This document shows positions 53,362 to 61,992 of a stretch of 62,936 nt of DNA, in pieces (position 1 is the stretch's first letter; each line of letters opens with the position of its first letter). Both the position numbers and the translations under genes were made by a program. A model generated the notes under the pieces. The model made no database searches. It was not told the DNA's origin and saw nothing but the letters and a program-made list of their open reading frames with translations. The DNA lies in contig JANQMU010000098.1 in assembly GCA_028279875.1 (NCBI GenBank), forward strand, positions 1-62,936. Direction: 5' to 3'. The DNA is from Rhizobiaceae bacterium. GTDB lineage: Bacteria; Pseudomonadota; Alphaproteobacteria; Rhizobiales; Rhizobiaceae.

Positions 53362-54345
53362 CTAACGATGTTGTTTTCCGGCGGGATCGGTCTCTCCGGC
53401 CTGTTTCGCCAGCGGGTGATGATCGCTGACCAACCGGTGCAACCGCTCCTCCAGGATGTGCGTATAGATCTGTGTCGTCGAGATGTCGGCATGGCCGAGC
53501 AGTTCCTGCACCACCCTGAGATCGGCGCCATTGTGCAGAAGATGGCTGGCAAAGGCATGCCGCAATATATGCGGCGAAAGCGACCGGGCATCGAGACCGC
53601 AGCGTCCGGCGAGATCCTTCAACTCGCGGGCAAAGACCTGGCGCGGCAGATGGCCGCTGGCCGAACGGGCGGGAAACAGAAAGGGCGAAGCGGCTTTGCC
53701 GCCGCCCTCCTCCAGGCGTGTGCGGCAGGCGACATAGGCGGCAAGGGCTTCGCGGGACGCGGCCGACAGTGGAACCAGCCGCTCCCTGTTACCCTTGCCG
53801 CGGATGATCAGGAACCGGTCATCCTCCTGGGCGGCGACGGAAGCCGGCAAGCCGACCAGTTCCGATACCCGCATGCCCGTGGCGTAGAGCAATTCGATGA
53901 GCGCCAGCCGGCGCAGACGCCGCAGATGTTCGGCCGGATCGTCGGTCGCCTCGCCGGCCTCCCGCTTGGCGCCGTCAAGCAAGGCCGTCACATGATCGAC
54001 GCTCAGGGTTTTTGGCAGGGATAGCGGTTTTTTGGGCGAATCGAGAATGCCGGTCGGGTCGTCGCCGCGCAGGCCTTCGGAATAAAGGAAACGGTAGAAC
54101 TGGCGCAGGGCCGACAGCCGCCGGGCCTGGGAACTGGCGGCGAAGCCGCGGGCCGAGATGTCGCCGAGATAGCGCCGCAGATCGTCGCTCGTCGCCGCCA
54201 GCAGGCTCGAGCCGCCGCCGCGCAGAAAGGCCAGCGCATCCTCCAGATCGCTCCGGTAGGAGGTCAGCGTGTTGCCGGCCGAACCGCGCTCGGCGCTCAT
54301 CATTTCAAGGAAGGCCTCCAGATGGGCGGAACTCAAATCGGCCAA
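53362..54345 (-). CDS. xerD: Site-specific tyrosine recombinase XerD
   Basis: 327 residues from a TTG at 54345 with GGGAGG upstream. Resolves chromosome dimers at dif together with XerC. The N-terminal SAM-like DNA-binding domain is followed by the catalytic domain. Its residues are Arg in TGMRVSELVG, Lys in GKGNRERLVPL, His/Arg in PHILRHAFASHLL, His in LLGHADISTTQ and the nucleophile Tyr in IYTHI. Position between accA and aroK and the full catalytic set mark it as the housekeeping recombinase, not a phage integrase. Confidence 0.93.
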   Translation of the reverse strand: MADLSSAHLEAFLEMMSAERGSAGNTLTSYRSDLEDALAFLRGGGSSLLAATSDDLRRYLGDISARGFAASSQARRLSALRQFYRFLYSEGLRGDDPTGILDSPKKPLSLPKTLSVDHVTALLDGAKREAGEATDDPAEHLRRLRRLALIELLYATGMRVSELVGLPASVAAQEDDRFLIIRGKGNRERLVPLSAASREALAAYVACRTRLEEGGGKAASPFLFPARSASGHLPRQVFARELKDLAGRCGLDARSLSPHILRHAFASHLLHNGADLRVVQELLGHADISTTQIYTHILEERLHRLVSDHHPLAKQAGETDPAGKQHR

Positions 54346-54378
54346 AGCAAGCCTCCCGGCGCGTCAAATTCCAAACCC

Positions 54379-54428
54379 GGCTCATCCGTTCGGCTCATCC
54401 GGCCCGCTAGTCCGGCCCGCTAGTCCGG
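54379..54428. repeat. Short slipped tandem duplications upstream of xerD
   Basis: GGCTCATCCG is repeated after a 3-base gap, and CCCGCTAGTCCGG is duplicated head to tail. The second pair includes the stop codon of the small membrane protein gene at 54420-54566. These look like replication-slippage duplications between the two minus-strand genes, with no evident function. Confidence 0.6.
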
Positions 54429-54566
54429 ATTGACCTTTTCGGTCGGCACCCGGATGGTGATTTCCCGCGGTTTCGGATCGACCAGGGCCGTCAGCGCGAA
54501 CATCGCGCCATAGACCAGGCCGGCGATCACCGCGCAAAAAACCAGAAATCGGATCAGTGACGACAT
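54420..54566 (-). CDS. Small single-pass membrane protein upstream of xerD
   Basis: 48 residues from the ATG at 54566 (MSSLIRFLVF). One membrane helix (residues about 5-29) is followed by a soluble tail DPKPREITIRVPTEKVNPD. A similar very small gene, often wrongly labelled 'histidine kinase', sits between xerD and aroK in many rhizobia, as far as I recall. It has no known role. The lack of a long frame makes it easy to miss. Confidence 0.75.
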   Translation of the reverse strand: MSSLIRFLVFCAVIAGLVYGAMFALTALVDPKPREITIRVPTEKVNPD

Positions 54567-54867
54567 GCAGCGTCCCGTTCATTGCATCGCCCATGTCCCT
54601 TATGGGTCCGAATTTCGTTCAAACTGTGCTGAATAACGCGACGAAATCCGGGGTCAGGACACCGGGACCCTTTATGGGCGAGCCAACGGACCGTTGCAAG
54701 ACTGCCGGCGACAATCTCAGAGGATCGCCGGTCACCGGGATCGCGCATGTCTTGACGCAACGGGCACATTTGTCGATACCGGAGCGGTCCGGATGTCGGT
54801 TTCTTTCCTGATATGCGGGCTTTGCAGATGAAACGCCGAAGGTCGCTCCGGCAGTGGAACCGTTGAT
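54567..54867. other. 301-base intergenic region before aroK
   Basis: Divergent control region between the small membrane protein gene and aroK. No gene was recognised. It contains the possible aroK promoter listed separately. A short plus-strand frame through 54557-54811 has no codon bias and was not accepted. Confidence 0.5.
54752..54780 (+). promoter_or_regulatory. Possible aroK promoter
   Basis: TTGACG at 54752-54757, a 17-base spacer and GATACC at 54775-54780 resemble -35 and -10 boxes of a housekeeping promoter. They lie about 90 bases before the aroK start. The -10 box is weak. Confidence 0.35.
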
Positions 54868-55485
54868 ATGAACAGCCGGGCCTCAAGCTCAATGCGCGGG
54901 AAAGGGCAGTCGGCCCTTGGCGCGCTCGGCAAGCGCACCCTGGTTTTTGTCGGGCTGATGGGTGCCGGCAAGTCGGTGATCGGCAAATTGACGGCCGCCG
55001 CCATGAATGTTCCGTTCATCGATGCCGATCAGGAAATCGAAGAGGTTTCGCGCATGTCGATCGTCGATCTTTTCGACAGCTATGGCGAAGCCGAGTTTCG
55101 TTCGCTCGAGGAACGGGTGATCCGACGGCTCCTGCAGGAGGGGCCGATGGTCCTGTCGACCGGCGGCGGCGCCTTCATCAACGACCGGACCCGGGCTCTG
55201 ATCAAGGCGCGCGGCCTGTCGGTATGGTTGCGGGCCGATCTGGACGTCCTGTGGGAGCGGGTGCGTAAGCGCAGCCACCGGCCGCTGCTGAAAACCGCCG
55301 ATCCGCGCGGCACCCTGTCGTCGCTTCTGGATGAGCGCTACCCGGTCTATGGCGAAGCCGATTTGATTGTCCAGTCGCGCGACGTCAGCAAGGACACCAT
55401 TGTCGGCGAAGTGCTGGATGCCGTCGCCGCGGCCGGACCGGGCCGGGAAACGGATGATGTGAGGACAACAGTCGATGACCGCTGA
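54868..55485 (+). CDS. aroK: Shikimate kinase
   Basis: 205 residues; ATG at 54868. Phosphorylates shikimate in aromatic amino-acid synthesis. Walker A GLMGAGKSVIGK, shikimate-binding DADQEIEE, and the STGGGAF loop are present, as is the lid arginine region RSHRPLL. The C-terminal tail is slightly long. It overlaps aroB by 11 bases, the standard aroKB coupling. Confidence 0.95.
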   Translation: MNSRASSSMRGKGQSALGALGKRTLVFVGLMGAGKSVIGKLTAAAMNVPFIDADQEIEEVSRMSIVDLFDSYGEAEFRSLEERVIRRLLQEGPMVLSTGGGAFINDRTRALIKARGLSVWLRADLDVLWERVRKRSHRPLLKTADPRGTLSSLLDERYPVYGEADLIVQSRDVSKDTIVGEVLDAVAAAGPGRETDDVRTTVDDR

Positions 55486-56608
55486 CGAGATTTCGTCCGA
55501 CGATTCATGCGTGACCGTGCCGCTGGGCGCGCGGCGCTATGACATTCTGATCGGCGCAAACCTCATCGAAAGGGCAGGTGCGGAAATCGCGGCGCGCCTG
55601 CCGGATGTGCGCGCCGCGGTGGTCAGCGACGAGAATGTCGCCGCGCTCTATCTCGAGCCGCTGCAGGGCAGCCTCGCGGCCGCCGGAATCGAAAGCACCG
55701 CCATCGTCCTGCCGGCCGGCGAGAAGACCAAGCATTTCGATCACGTGATCGATGCGGCGGAACGGGTTCTCGACGCCCGTCTCGAGCGCGGCGATCTGGT
55801 TCTGGCGCTGGGCGGCGGCGTTATCGGCGATCTCGCCGGCTTCGTTGCCGGCATCGTCCGGCGCGGCATGCGGCTCGTCCAGGTTCCGACCTCGCTGCTG
55901 GCGCAGGTGGATTCGTCTGTCGGCGGCAAGACCGGGATCAACACGGCGCATGGCAAGAACCTTGTCGGCGTGTTCCACCAGCCGGCGCTGGTGCTGGCCG
56001 ATACTGGCGTGCTCGACACGCTCAGCGCCCGGGAGTTTCGCGCCGGCTATGCCGAGATGGTCAAATACGGCCTCATCGACCGGCCCGATTTCTTCGCCTG
56101 GCTGGAAGACCGCTGGCGTGAGGTCTTTGCCGGCGGCCCGGCGCGGGTGAAGGCCATCGCGCAAAGCTGCCAGGCCAAGGCGGACGTGGTCGCGGCCGAC
56201 GAGCATGAACATGGCCACCGGGCGCTGCTCAATCTCGGCCACACATTTGGCCACGCGCTGGAGGCGGCGACCGGCTATGACGGCGCCCGGCTCGTGCATG
56301 GCGAGGGCGTGGCGATCGGCATGGTGCTTGCGCACCAGTTTTCGGCGCGGCTCAACCTCGCCAGCCCCGATGACGCGGACCGCGTCGCCGCGCATCTGCG
56401 CGCCGTCGGGCTGCCGACCGCAATGGGCGATATTGAAGGCCCGCTTCCGCCACCCGATATATTGCTGGACCATATCGGGCAGGACAAAAAGGTCAAAAAG
56501 GGTAAACTGACCTTTGTGCTGACCCGCGGCGTCGGCCGGTCGTTCCTGGCCGATGATGTGCCGCCCTCGGCGGTGCTGAGTTTCTTGAAGGAAAAACACC
56601 CACAATGA
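55475..56608 (+). CDS. aroB: 3-dehydroquinate synthase
   Basis: 377 residues. Converts DAHP to 3-dehydroquinate with NAD and zinc. Diagnostic blocks are GEKTKHF, LGGGVIGDLAGFVAG and PTSLLAQVDSSVGGKTG. Metal-binding positions are the Glu of GYAEMVKYG and His residues in NLGHTFGHALE and HGEGVAIGM. It starts within the end of aroK and overlaps the CNNM gene by ATGA, forming a three-gene operon. Confidence 0.97.
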   Translation: MTADEISSDDSCVTVPLGARRYDILIGANLIERAGAEIAARLPDVRAAVVSDENVAALYLEPLQGSLAAAGIESTAIVLPAGEKTKHFDHVIDAAERVLDARLERGDLVLALGGGVIGDLAGFVAGIVRRGMRLVQVPTSLLAQVDSSVGGKTGINTAHGKNLVGVFHQPALVLADTGVLDTLSAREFRAGYAEMVKYGLIDRPDFFAWLEDRWREVFAGGPARVKAIAQSCQAKADVVAADEHEHGHRALLNLGHTFGHALEAATGYDGARLVHGEGVAIGMVLAHQFSARLNLASPDDADRVAAHLRAVGLPTAMGDIEGPLPPPDILLDHIGQDKKVKKGKLTFVLTRGVGRSFLADDVPPSAVLSFLKEKHPQ

Positions 56609-57885
56609 TTGCCGAATACTGGCTGATTATCATTTCCGTCCTCTTCCTGGTCTTCCTGTCCGGTTTCTTCTCCGGCTCCGAGACGGCGCTGACTGCCGCG
56701 TCGCGGGCGCGCATGCACCAGCTGGCGTCCAACGGCCAGCGGCGCGCCGGCATCGTCGCCGGGCTGATCGAACGGCGCGACCGGCTGATCGGCGCGCTGC
56801 TGATCGGCAACAATCTGGTGAATATCCTCGCCTCGGCGCTGGCCACCAGCATGTTCCTGGGTCTGTTCGGCGAGGCGGGCGTCGTCTATGCGACACTGGC
56901 GATGACGGTGATGCTCGTCATTTTCGCCGAGGTGCTGCCCAAGAGCTGGGCGATCTCGTCGACCGACCGTTTCGCCATGACCGTGGCGCCACCGGTGCGG
57001 GCTTTCGTTTCCGTCGTCGGTCCGCTGTCGACGCTGGTCAACTGGATCGTTCGTCATATCCTGGCGGCCGTCGGCGTCAAGTTCTCGACCGATACGTCGA
57101 TGCTGTCGGGCCATGAGGAACTGCGCGGCGCCGTGGCACTGCTGCACCGCGAGGGCTCGGTCGTCAAGGCCGACCGCGACCGGCTGGGCGGCGTGCTCGA
57201 TCTTGGCGAACTGGAAGTTTCGGACATCATGGTACACCGCACATCGATGCGGATGATCAATGCCGACGAGGATCCGGAGATTGCCGTCCGGCAGATCCTG
57301 GAAAGCCCGTTTACCCGCATGCCGGTATGGCGCGGCGAGACCGATAACATCATCGGCGTGATCCACGCCAAGGACGTGTTGCGGGCGCTCGCCGGAAACG
57401 GCGCCGAAAGCAAGCCGGTCAATATCGTCAGGATCGCCCAGAAACCGTGGTTTGTGCCCGACACCACCAATCTGAAGGACCAGCTCGGCGCCTTTTTGCG
57501 GCGCAAGGCGCATTTTGCCGTCGTCGTCGACGAATATGGCGAGGTCGAGGGCTTGGTGACGCTGGAGGATATTCTCGAGGAGATCGTCGGCGACATTGCC
57601 GATGAACACGATCTCGATATCAAGGGCGTGGTGCAGGAGGCCGACGGCTCGGTGGTCGTCGACGGCACGGTGCCGATCCGCGACCTCAACCGGGCGCTCG
57701 ACTGGGAACTGCCCGACGAGGAGGCGACGACGGTTGCCGGTCTGGTGATCCACGAATCACAGATCATTCCGGAGGAACGGCAGGCCTTCACCTATCACGG
57801 CAAGCGTTTCATCGTCATGAAGCGGCAGAAGAACCGCATCACCAAATTGCGCATCAAGCCGGTGGGCGCCGATAGCGTCGCGTAG
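56605..57885 (+). CDS. HlyC/CorC (CNNM) family transporter
   Basis: 426 residues. The N-terminal DUF21/CNNM membrane domain has about four helices (SGFFSGSETALTAASRARM start; LIGNNLVNILASALATS). A pair of CBS domains follows (residues about 210-330, VHRTSMRMINADEDPEI and FAVVVDEYGEVEGLVTLEDI) and then a C-terminal CorC_HlyC domain. Members are linked to magnesium and cobalt transport or resistance. Translationally coupled to aroB by ATGA. Ends nine bases from the convergent bolA-like gene. Confidence 0.94.
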   Translation: MIAEYWLIIISVLFLVFLSGFFSGSETALTAASRARMHQLASNGQRRAGIVAGLIERRDRLIGALLIGNNLVNILASALATSMFLGLFGEAGVVYATLAMTVMLVIFAEVLPKSWAISSTDRFAMTVAPPVRAFVSVVGPLSTLVNWIVRHILAAVGVKFSTDTSMLSGHEELRGAVALLHREGSVVKADRDRLGGVLDLGELEVSDIMVHRTSMRMINADEDPEIAVRQILESPFTRMPVWRGETDNIIGVIHAKDVLRALAGNGAESKPVNIVRIAQKPWFVPDTTNLKDQLGAFLRRKAHFAVVVDEYGEVEGLVTLEDILEEIVGDIADEHDLDIKGVVQEADGSVVVDGTVPIRDLNRALDWELPDEEATTVAGLVIHESQIIPEERQAFTYHGKRFIVMKRQKNRITKLRIKPVGADSVA

Positions 57886-57894
57886 CAGTGCTGC

Positions 57895-58191
57895 TCACCA
57901 GCGCACCGGTTCGCCGGGCGCCGCCGGCTCGATCGCCAGCGCGTGGACCGTGTCCTGCAATTCGGCCTTCAGGAGATCGTTGACCGTGCGGTGCCGCTGC
58001 AGGCGCGGCATTCCGGAAAAAGCGTCGGAGACGATGCGGATGCGGAAATGCGTTTCGCCGGTCCCGTCAAAGGCCTCCTGGTGGCCGGCATGGAGATGGC
58101 TTTCATTGATCACCTCGAGCCGTTCCGGGGCCAGCGCCGCCCGGAGTTTTTCTTCCATCCGGGCCGCGATGGTCAAAGTTTGATCTGTCAT
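57895..58191 (-). CDS. BolA-family protein
   Basis: 98 residues, ATG at 58191. BolA class II-like KH-type fold with NESHLHAGH, a TGETHFRIRIVSDAF strand pair and the RHRTVNDLLK helix. BolA proteins pair with monothiol glutaredoxins in iron-sulfur metabolism. It is divergent from the J-domain gene, an order conserved near cobST in Rhizobiales. Confidence 0.92.
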   Translation of the reverse strand: MTDQTLTIAARMEEKLRAALAPERLEVINESHLHAGHQEAFDGTGETHFRIRIVSDAFSGMPRLQRHRTVNDLLKAELQDTVHALAIEPAAPGEPVRW

Positions 58192-58333
58192 GACACGATA
58201 ATCCTGATATGCTATTGCGCCCGGACCGGCGGGATGATGCACCGCATCATCGCCAGCGTCCGTTTCCGATAGATGGGCAGGGCGTGACAAGTCAATCCTT
58301 GCGCGCCCCGTCAGCACGTAATCAGATGAGCAT

Positions 58334-58966
58334 ATGAAACTCGATTCGAAATATTTTGACAGTATTCGCTCGTCCAAGCGCAAGGGCAAGGCCGGCACGA
58401 AGGCCAAGCCCGACGCGCCGATCTGCCAGTGGGACGGGTGCAACAAAAAAGCCGAGTTCCGGGCGCCCGTCGGCCGCGATGCTGAGGGCGAATATTTCAT
58501 GTTCTGCGTCGACCACGTGCGGGAATACAACAAGGGCTACAATTATTTTTCCGGCCTTTCGGACAGCGAGATCGCCCGCTACCAGAAGGAGGCGCTGACC
58601 GGCCACCGACCGACCTGGACCGTCGGCGTCAACAAGACGGCCAAGGCCAATCCGCAGCAGTCGACCGCGCGGTCGGGCAGCGCCGCGGCCTATGCCAACA
58701 TGAAAGACCCCTTCCGGCTGCTCAATGAGGGCGTCAATGCCGGCCGGCCGCAGCCGCGCAAGCGCAAGCTCAAGACACTGGAAGCCAAGGCTTTCGACAC
58801 GATGGGCCTTGCCGGCACCGCGACATCCGACGACATCAAGACGCGCTACAAGGCGCTGGTCAAACAGCACCATCCGGACGCCAATGGTGGCGACCGCGGT
58901 TCGGAGGAACGTTTTCGTGCCGTCATTCAGGCCTATCAATTGTTAAAACAGGCCGGTTTCTGCTAA
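58334..58966 (+). CDS. J-domain (DnaJ-like) protein
   Basis: 210 residues, ATG at 58334. Unlike classical DnaJ the J domain is at the C-terminus: helix II ends with the HPD motif (H180-P-D182, in KALVKQHHPDAN). The N-terminal 120 residues are basic and have two cysteines in QWDGCNKKA and FCVDH, which may bind metal. It probably acts as a specialised DnaK partner. The stop codon TAA lies inside the left arm of the palindromic repeat that follows. Confidence 0.88.
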   Translation: MKLDSKYFDSIRSSKRKGKAGTKAKPDAPICQWDGCNKKAEFRAPVGRDAEGEYFMFCVDHVREYNKGYNYFSGLSDSEIARYQKEALTGHRPTWTVGVNKTAKANPQQSTARSGSAAAYANMKDPFRLLNEGVNAGRPQPRKRKLKTLEAKAFDTMGLAGTATSDDIKTRYKALVKQHHPDANGGDRGSEERFRAVIQAYQLLKQAGFC

Positions 58967-59011
58967 AGCGGGGCTGGCAAAATGCTTCCATTTTGGCGCG
59001 ACCCGCTTTAG
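58963..59011. repeat. Intergenic palindromic repeat (Rhizobiales type) between the J-domain gene and cobS
   Basis: CTAAAGCGGG (58963-58972) pairs with CCCGCTTTAG (59002-59011), and inside it CAAAATG (58978-58984) pairs with CATTTTG (58989-58995) around a CTTC loop. The unpaired sides are GCTGG and GCGCGA. This AAATG-loop-CATTT palindrome inside an AAAGCGG frame is a repeat I associate with rhizobial genomes. It probably also terminates or stabilises the J-domain mRNA. It supplies that gene's stop codon. Confidence 0.75.
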
Positions 59012-59096
59012 ACGGTTCTTCCAGTTGCCGAATTCACCAGCGCCCCGAAATTTCCGCAACGCGCAGGACGGCCACAAAGGCCGCGTTGGAGACACG

Positions 59097-60086
59097 ATGA
59101 ACAAGATTGACCTCGACATATCGAATCTGCCGGACACCACGGTTTCGGTCCGCGAAGCCTTCGGCATCGATACCGATCTGGTGGTCCCGGCCTTTTCGCA
59201 GCCCGATGCCTATGTGCCTGATTTCGATCCGGATTACCTGTTCGACCGGGATACGACCCTGGCCATACTCGCTGGCTTCGCGCACAACCGCCGGGTCATC
59301 ATCTCCGGCTATCACGGCACCGGGAAATCAACCCATATCGAGCAGGTGGCCACCCGGCTCAACTGGCCCTGCGTGCGCGTCAATCTCGACAGCCATGTCA
59401 GCCGTATCGACCTCGTCGGCAAGGACGCCATCGTGCTGAAGGACGGCAAGCAGGTCACCGAATTCAAGGACGGCATCCTGCCGTGGGCCTATCAGCACAA
59501 TATCGCGCTGGTGTTCGACGAATATGACGCCGGCCGGCCGGATGTGATGTTCGTGATCCAGCGGGTGCTGGAATCATCGGGCCGGCTGACCCTGCTCGAC
59601 CAGAGCCGGGTGATCCGGCCGCATCCGGCCTTCCGGCTCTTCGCTACCGCCAACACGGTGGGCCTCGGCGATACGACTGGCCTCTATCACGGCACCCAGC
59701 AGATCAACCAGGCGCAGATGGACCGCTGGTCGATCGTCGCGACGCTCAACTATCTGCCGCATGACAATGAGGTCAATATCGTGCTGGCCAAGGTCAAATC
59801 CTTCGACAGCACCGAGGGCCGCGAGATCATCTCCAAGATGGTGCGGGTCGCCGACATGACACGGGCCGCCTTCATCAATGGCGACCTGTCGACGGTGATG
59901 AGCCCGCGTACGGTGATCACCTGGGCCGAGAATGCCGAGATTTTCGGCGATGTTTCCTTCGCCTTCCGGCTGACCTTCCTCAACAAATGCGACGAGCTCG
60001 AGCGCTCGCTGGTCGCCGAGCAGTATCAGCGGGCCTTCGGCGAGGAACTGAAGGAAAGCGCCGCCAATCTCGTCCTCGGCGCCTGA
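59097..60086 (+). CDS. cobS: Cobaltochelatase subunit CobS
   Basis: 329 residues, ATG at 59097. MoxR-type AAA+ ATPase of the aerobic cobalt chelatase CobNST, which inserts cobalt into hydrogenobyrinic acid a,c-diamide. Walker A is GYHGTGKST, Walker B LVFDEYDAG, and the arginine-finger region ends in RLTFLNKCDELER. The cobN catalytic subunit is not in the window. It is followed by cobT after seven bases, the usual order. Confidence 0.96.
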   Translation: MNKIDLDISNLPDTTVSVREAFGIDTDLVVPAFSQPDAYVPDFDPDYLFDRDTTLAILAGFAHNRRVIISGYHGTGKSTHIEQVATRLNWPCVRVNLDSHVSRIDLVGKDAIVLKDGKQVTEFKDGILPWAYQHNIALVFDEYDAGRPDVMFVIQRVLESSGRLTLLDQSRVIRPHPAFRLFATANTVGLGDTTGLYHGTQQINQAQMDRWSIVATLNYLPHDNEVNIVLAKVKSFDSTEGREIISKMVRVADMTRAAFINGDLSTVMSPRTVITWAENAEIFGDVSFAFRLTFLNKCDELERSLVAEQYQRAFGEELKESAANLVLGA

Positions 60087-60093
60087 GGCAGCG

Positions 60094-61992
60094 ATGGCCG
60101 GCCCGGGCGACAATTCAAAGGCGCGGTCGACCGCGCCGGTCGACACCGAACCGTTCAAGCGGGCGCTGACCGGCTGTGTGCGGGCGATTGCCAATGATCA
60201 CGAGCTCGAGGTCGTCTTCGCCAATGACCGGCCGGGCCTGACCGGCGAGCGGATGCGGCTGCCGGACCTGTCGAAGCGGCCGAGCAAGGCGGATCTGTCG
60301 ATCACCCGCGGCGTCGGCGATTCCCTTGCGCTGCGCAAGGCCTGCCACGACGCCGCCATCCACGACGCCATGGCGCCGCAGGGCGACGAGGCGCGCGAGA
60401 TTTTCGACGCCGTGGAGCAGGCCCGCATCGAAGCCATCGGCGCCAACCGCATGGATGGCGTTGCCGACAATCTCAACGCCGTTCTGAGCGACCGCTGTTC
60501 GAAGGCCAATTATCGCGGCGTGACCGACCGGGAACAGGCGCCGCTGCACGAAGCGCTGTCGCTGCTGGTGCGCGAGCGGCTGACCGGACAGAAGGCGCCG
60601 GAGGCGGCCGGTCCGGTCGTCGATCTGTGGCGCGGCTGGCTGGAGGACAAGGCCGGCGCGGACATGGACCACCTCGGCGAAGTGCTGGAAGACCAGCAGA
60701 AATTCGCCCGCCTGGTGCGCGACATGCTGGCGCATATGGAGGTTGCCGAGGAGTTCGGCGACGATCCCGACCAGCCCGACCAGCAGGAGGAAAGCAGCGA
60801 CGACGACCAGCCGCGCTCCGAAGAGGAAAACGAGCAGAGCGCCGAGGACGAGGCCGGATCCGACGCGGCGCCGGCCGAGGAAAGCGAAACGGCCGACGAC
60901 CAGATGGACGATGGCGAGATGGACGGCGCCGAGATCTCCGATGACGACCTCACCGACGACCAGGACGACGATGCCGACACGCCGGGCGAAACCCGCCGCC
61001 CCAACATGCCGTTCGACGATCTCGGCCAGAAGGTCGACTATTCCGTCTATACGACCGAATTCGACGAAATCGTCGCCTCGGAGGACCTGTGCGAGGAAGC
61101 CGAGCTCGACCGGCTGCGCGGCTATCTCGACAAGCAGCTCTCGCATCTGCAGGGGGTCGTCGGGCGGCTCGCCAACCGGCTGCAGCGGCGGCTGATGGCG
61201 CAGCAGAACCGGGCCTGGGAGTTCGATCTCGAGGAAGGGTATCTCGATTCGGCGCGACTGGTGCGGATGATCATCGATCCGATGCAGCCGCTGTCCTTCA
61301 AGATGGAGCGCGACACCAATTTCCGCGACACGGTGGTCACGCTCCTGATCGATAATTCCGGCTCGATGCGCGGCCGGCCGATCACCGTTGCCGCGACCTG
61401 CGCCGACATCCTCGCCCGCACGCTGGAGCGCTGCGGCGTCAAGGTCGAGCTTCTCGGCTTCACCACTAAGGCCTGGAAGGGCGGTCAGGCCCGCGAGAAA
61501 TGGCTTTCCGCCGGCAAGCCCGCAACGCCCGGCCGGCTCAACGACCTGCGCCACATCATCTACAAATCGGCCGATGCGCCCTGGCGGCGGGCGCGCCGCA
61601 ATCTCGGCCTGATGATGCGCGAGGGGCTGCTGAAGGAAAATATCGACGGCGAGGCGCTGATCTGGGCCCATAACCGGCTGCTCGGCCGGCCCGAGCAGCG
61701 GCGCATCCTGATGATGATCTCCGACGGCGCGCCGGTCGACGATTCGACGCTTTCGGTCAATCCCGGCAATTATCTGGAGCGGCATCTGCGCGCCGTGATC
61801 GAGGAGATCGAAACCCGCTCGCCGGTGGAACTGCTGGCCATCGGCATCGGCCATGACGTCACCCGCTACTATCGCCGCGCGGTCACCATCGTCGACGCCG
61901 AGGAACTCGCCGGCGCCATGACCGACCAGCTTGCGTCGCTGTTCGAGGAAGAGCCCAAATTCGGCGACAGCGGCCTGCGCCGTGCCGGCTGA
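60094..61992 (+). CDS. cobT: Cobaltochelatase subunit CobT
   Basis: 632 residues. Partner of CobS. The N-terminal helical part is followed by a long, highly acidic linker (residues about 225-305, rich in Asp/Glu) and a C-terminal von Willebrand factor A domain. Its MIDAS motif is DNSGSMRG (LLIDNSGSM), with a further metal loop at SDGAPVDD. The linker is typical of CobT. Overlaps the next gene by 11 bases, so that gene may be coupled to it. Confidence 0.96.
   Translation: MAGPGDNSKARSTAPVDTEPFKRALTGCVRAIANDHELEVVFANDRPGLTGERMRLPDLSKRPSKADLSITRGVGDSLALRKACHDAAIHDAMAPQGDEAREIFDAVEQARIEAIGANRMDGVADNLNAVLSDRCSKANYRGVTDREQAPLHEALSLLVRERLTGQKAPEAAGPVVDLWRGWLEDKAGADMDHLGEVLEDQQKFARLVRDMLAHMEVAEEFGDDPDQPDQQEESSDDDQPRSEEENEQSAEDEAGSDAAPAEESETADDQMDDGEMDGAEISDDDLTDDQDDDADTPGETRRPNMPFDDLGQKVDYSVYTTEFDEIVASEDLCEEAELDRLRGYLDKQLSHLQGVVGRLANRLQRRLMAQQNRAWEFDLEEGYLDSARLVRMIIDPMQPLSFKMERDTNFRDTVVTLLIDNSGSMRGRPITVAATCADILARTLERCGVKVELLGFTTKAWKGGQAREKWLSAGKPATPGRLNDLRHIIYKSADAPWRRARRNLGLMMREGLLKENIDGEALIWAHNRLLGRPEQRRILMMISDGAPVDDSTLSVNPGNYLERHLRAVIEEIETRSPVELLAIGIGHDVTRYYRRAVTIVDAEELAGAMTDQLASLFEEEPKFGDSGLRRAG

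Noticed and set aside
53362..54345. Tyrosine recombinase as sign of a phage or integrative element
   Set aside because: Length, motifs and the accA/aroK neighbourhood identify housekeeping XerD; no tRNA or attachment repeats are nearby.
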